Source: Terebella lapidaria (lineage: Eukaryota > Annelida > Polychaeta > Terebellida > Terebellidae). Taken from it: 64,000 nucleotides of DNA. Below are positions 60,694 to 64,000 of this stretch, one piece after another. Made by a program: the position numbers and the translations under genes. Each line of letters begins with the position of its first letter. The stretch's first letter is position 1. The notes below the pieces were generated by a model. It worked only from the letters and a program-made list of their open reading frames with translations, was not told where the DNA came from and searched no databases. The DNA is taken from contig OX424561.1 in assembly GCA_949152475.1 (NCBI GenBank), positions 27,336,481 through 27,400,480 on the forward strand, read 5' to 3'.

Positions 60694-63600
60694 ACTAATG
60701 AATTAAAGTCATAGTAGCAAGGTACCATTATATGGTTTTATTCTTGTTCAGAAGAAGCTATTGTGGACATTTGGTGATAAAAAAGATGCTCGCGTTAATT
60801 GGTAACTAATAACTGCGACATGTAATCGAGTATATTGAGCCAGTATTACAATCGCCTTCTCATGCCCATGAAAAAAATAGCTTCGGCAGTTTCCGTAATC
60901 GTGACGTCAGTTGAGGCAAAATGTGCCTTGATGGCCCGCCAAAAACGTAAAATACGTAATTTGGGCGGTCAGCTCAAAGATGGAAAATCTCTTTAAAATG
61001 CATGTGATTCAACAGAAAACACGCTAAAACCAGCAAATACTAGACATCTTGCAGTTCAACAAACCTCCATTCTAAGTGAATAAATAGTACTGATTCTAAA
61101 TATCAAGACAAGAAATGCCGTATTCCCCGACTATCTCACCCGTTCACTTGAATTGTCAAACATACACTAGGGGAATGAATAGGCGACATGAAGTTTACCT
61201 TGCTGGCTACATGTACTTTCAGTTCTGCCTCAACTGACGTCACCAATCACGTGACCCACACTAAAATCTGGATCAAAATCTTCGGCAATTTACGGAAGGA
61301 GTGCCTATTTGATTCAATATCTCGAAATCAATTGATTGTATTTGCAAAATTCTTTCGAATATATTGAAAACTATTCATAATAGACTAAATGAAAAGTACT
61401 TTCATCAGCATGCTACTAGGTCTTTAATATACTTGGTATCCTCATGAAGGAGTTAACATTGTACTCAATTTTTGGAAATTATGTGTAAATTGTTACGAAG
61501 AATAATATAACCAACTACATTTATGTGTTAGTAGTTTAATTTATATCTCATCCGTGTCAAATACCAAGGATAAATTATTGCATACAGCTGGCCAAATCAT
61601 GCTCATTAAGGTCAGTACCGTGGAAATCATATTATAGGCAGATTTAAAGGAAGGGGGGGGGGGGCGCACCCGGCGCGCGACCACCACCCCCACCCCTTTT
61701 GCGCTCCCAGAAATGATAAATCGTAAGAAAAATGGAAGAAAAATCATTGCCAAATATGAAGATGTCGTTAGACTCCCAATAGTCATTTGACTTTCTCAAG
61801 CTTCAACAATAACCAAAATGTAGTATTGATCATGATCTGTAAGTGTAGGCCTATTACAGCACGCCCTGACTACAGCAACACAAAGCATGCACGAACTCGT
61901 TTTTGTCCTTTTCACGCTGCATATATAAAGCCTGAATCCTGCCTTGCGATTCGGGTGGTAATCTCACTGTCAAAAATTACATTTATTGATGTTTCGATCG
62001 ATATCGACGAAAATATTTGAATTTATAAACTCGGAACAGATAACAATGCGACTTTGACTGTCTCAATACTTTCATTCATAATCGATAAATATGCACCCCA
62101 ACGAATAAGAGTGACATTTGTACTAGAAACGATGGTTATCTATAAAACCCTAGTCATTGATCGCTGGGCACTCATGAATGGTAGGTGCCGGATTATATAA
62201 TTATATACAGAATTTGATAGGGACTGAAACAGCCAACCTAGCTCAATGTCTCAGTCAGCATGGCATGTATCTGACATGTTGCAGAAAGCATTTCATATTT
62301 TTGGGTAGTACCAACTAGAGGGCACGTGTTAACAAATGATTAGCCAATCAGCGAATGACTAGTAAATCAGCAAGCGTTCAGCTCACTTTATAGGCCATGT
62401 CTTTGGAATTCGGTGTGACATATCGCATCATTTTTTGTTGCTAGAGCTATATCCTTGGGTTATTCGGAGAAATTCTCCGAATAACATTCTCAATATGTCA
62501 TGTGATTGGCGGAGCGCGCTGCGAGACTGACGTCATTATGGGAACCATAGGGGAATCTATGGAGGAGAGGGGAAAGGGGTTCACATTAACGGGTCCATGT
62601 ACGTTTAATCGTGATATTTGTAAGGGGTGTTATATTTTTGTGATTGTGTTTGTATGCCAAAAGTGCTGCTTGTGTCGTAAATAGCACCTACAAAATGCAC
62701 TGAGCGAAAAAAAAATCAGGCTGAAGCTAGTGGTAGATCACTAAACCCAGTAGATCATGAAGTGACCAGTAACCAGTGACAAGTGACCACCGTTTTATAG
62801 ATAACCAGAAAGGTTTCTCAATAAAACTGTTCGACCCCCTGAAACCCCAAAATGTTGGCCCAAAGTAGTCCGGATTGCATGAATTGGCCTGCTCATAAAT
62901 ATAGAGCCTACCCGGTCTGTTTTCAGTATGAACATACATCTATCATATAGTCTGCAATATTGAATTTGACATCCCACCAGTTTGAGTGTTCAAACTCAGG
63001 GTTACCTCTACTTCGAAATGTATAATCTTTGGATATAAACTCTCAAAGACAGAGCTTAGGATCGTTTAAATGATTAATAGATTTTGGAAGCGAGAACTTA
63101 CACGGCAAGCTACAACACTCTTGGTACAATGTTCTTTATTTATATTGACTGAATATGCACGACCTATTATTCAACAGCCGGGGCTCACCTGGAGGTACAC
63201 CTTTGATTCGATCTTCAGTGTCGTGGTGGCTCAGACCTTAGCCGTTCTCCTCTGGCAAGTAGCGTTCGCCTTCATGGACATAGCATTCTCCAGTGTTGAG
63301 TACACGAAGTCCAACTTCATATGCCTAGGGATCGGGTACTGCCTGGTGCTGGCCCTCCAGGTTTCTGACCCAGTGTTCCTGCGGGTGACCAGATGGATAG
63401 CGTTTAGACACGACTCCTCGACGCCGTGGCGGAGACTTCTCGCACTGCTTGCCTGGGAGGACTTCCTCAATTTCATCGGCTTCTGGGTTCTTATTGTGTT
63501 CTGGAGGGGCGCATGGGGTTTGAACTCGCAGTTCGTTGTGCCCGACTTAAAAGTGGGCGGATGGGTGAACACGGTCGTGGGACAAGTGGGTATGTGGTTG

Positions 63601-64000
63601 CTGCAGGTGTGCTGCTATTTCGGGGTGCCTGGATGCGGGAAGGATGGCTGGATGGACGGCACCGAGGACAGAACATTCCAAACGCACTACAGCGAGTCAA
63701 TGTGGAAATTCCTCAAGCAATGCAAGGTATGTGTAGTTGGATGTGGTTTCAATACTTGACATTCTACATTTTTCTCCATCAAAACGAATTGAATGCCCAT
63801 ACAGATAGTCTCCCGAAGGATGGTAATAAATAATGCATCAGGAAATGTCTATTTCATCAACATGATCAATGGTATCTATAATTTGTGATGGTCATTTGCA
63901 GGCGTCAAGAATTGACACGATAAATCACAACAATTCAAAGGCCGTGCACAAAAGTGATTCCACCGCTGCTGTTATCACATCCTTGGACGACGGAGAGAGT
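59573..64000 (+). CDS. Fuseless-like multi-pass membrane protein, gene C (partial at right edge)
   Basis: Exons 59573-60079, 63178-63726 and 63902 to beyond 64000. Phases are all zero. Exon 1 (169 codons) carries the first two WRGxW motifs. Exon 2 (183 codons) contains PGLTWRYTFDSIF, SDPVFLRVTRWIAF, LALLAWEDF, FWRGAWGLNSQF and GCGKDGWMDGTEDRTFQTHY. It covers in one piece what genes A and B split over three exons. Exon 3 begins the hydrophilic tail (ASRIDTINHNN..., then SLDDGES like the SLDEEQDSG of gene A) and is cut by the window edge. The family is assigned as Fuseless-like from the WRGxW repeats and multiple hydrophobic segments. Intron 1 is about 3.1 kb. Confidence 0.8.
60694..63177. other. 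Remainder of gene C intron 1
   Basis: No other gene recognised. It includes a G-run followed by CCACCACCCCCACCCC (61.66-61.70 kb) and short frames without motifs. Confidence 0.4.

Overview
This window is animal nuclear DNA. It has spliced genes with GT-AG introns, AT-rich non-coding DNA, a gypsy-type retroelement, many small non-autonomous transposons and a large minisatellite. The gene content (a Fuseless-like membrane protein family, a family-92 glycosyltransferase, and a paired RAG1-like and RAG2-like locus) points to an invertebrate bilaterian. A marine deuterostome (hemichordate, echinoderm or lancelet type) or a spiralian would fit; the sequence alone does not decide.

Layout. 1-2.6 kb: 5' end of an LTR retrotransposon on the minus strand, with a gag reading frame running off the left edge, a candidate primer-binding site and an LTR. 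2.6-22.3 kb: no convincing host gene; small palindromes, a GC-rich inverted repeat at 15.65 kb and a 2.45-kb minisatellite of a 24-bp unit at 17.3-19.8 kb. 22.3-25.5 kb (minus): five-exon Fuseless-like gene A. 27.1-28.6 kb (plus): two-exon GT92 glycosyltransferase. 30.6-36.5 kb (plus): five-exon Fuseless-like gene B, with a 3.6-kb first intron full of repeats. 38.9-45.5 kb: an unrecognised ORF, then RAG1L (plus) and RAG2L (minus), tail to tail. 50.3-56 kb: nested repeat elements built from a ~142-bp unit rich in nuclear-receptor-like half-sites. 56.4-64 kb: a mariner-like MITE, a tandem duplication carrying two copies of a Fuseless-like first exon, and the body of Fuseless-like gene C, which runs off the right edge.

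The main discovery is the RAG locus. RAG1L keeps the D-D-E catalytic triad, the zinc ligands, a nonamer-binding-like region and a C-terminal CCHC knuckle. It carries Val and Met at the positions of mouse RAG1 E649 and R848, the states reported for transposase-type RAG. RAG2L has six kelch-type GG motifs and a C-terminal PHD finger, with no acidic hinge between them. Both frames are intact and their poly(A) signals lie about 30 bp apart. This is the organisation of a RAG transposon (ProtoRAG-type) or a very recent derivative. I could not prove terminal inverted repeats or a target-site duplication, but one inverted-repeat pair brackets the locus.

A second theme is the Fuseless-like cluster. 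Three paralogues share the first and last introns, but genes A and B have internal introns at four non-matching positions and gene C has none, which suggests recent intron gain or loss.
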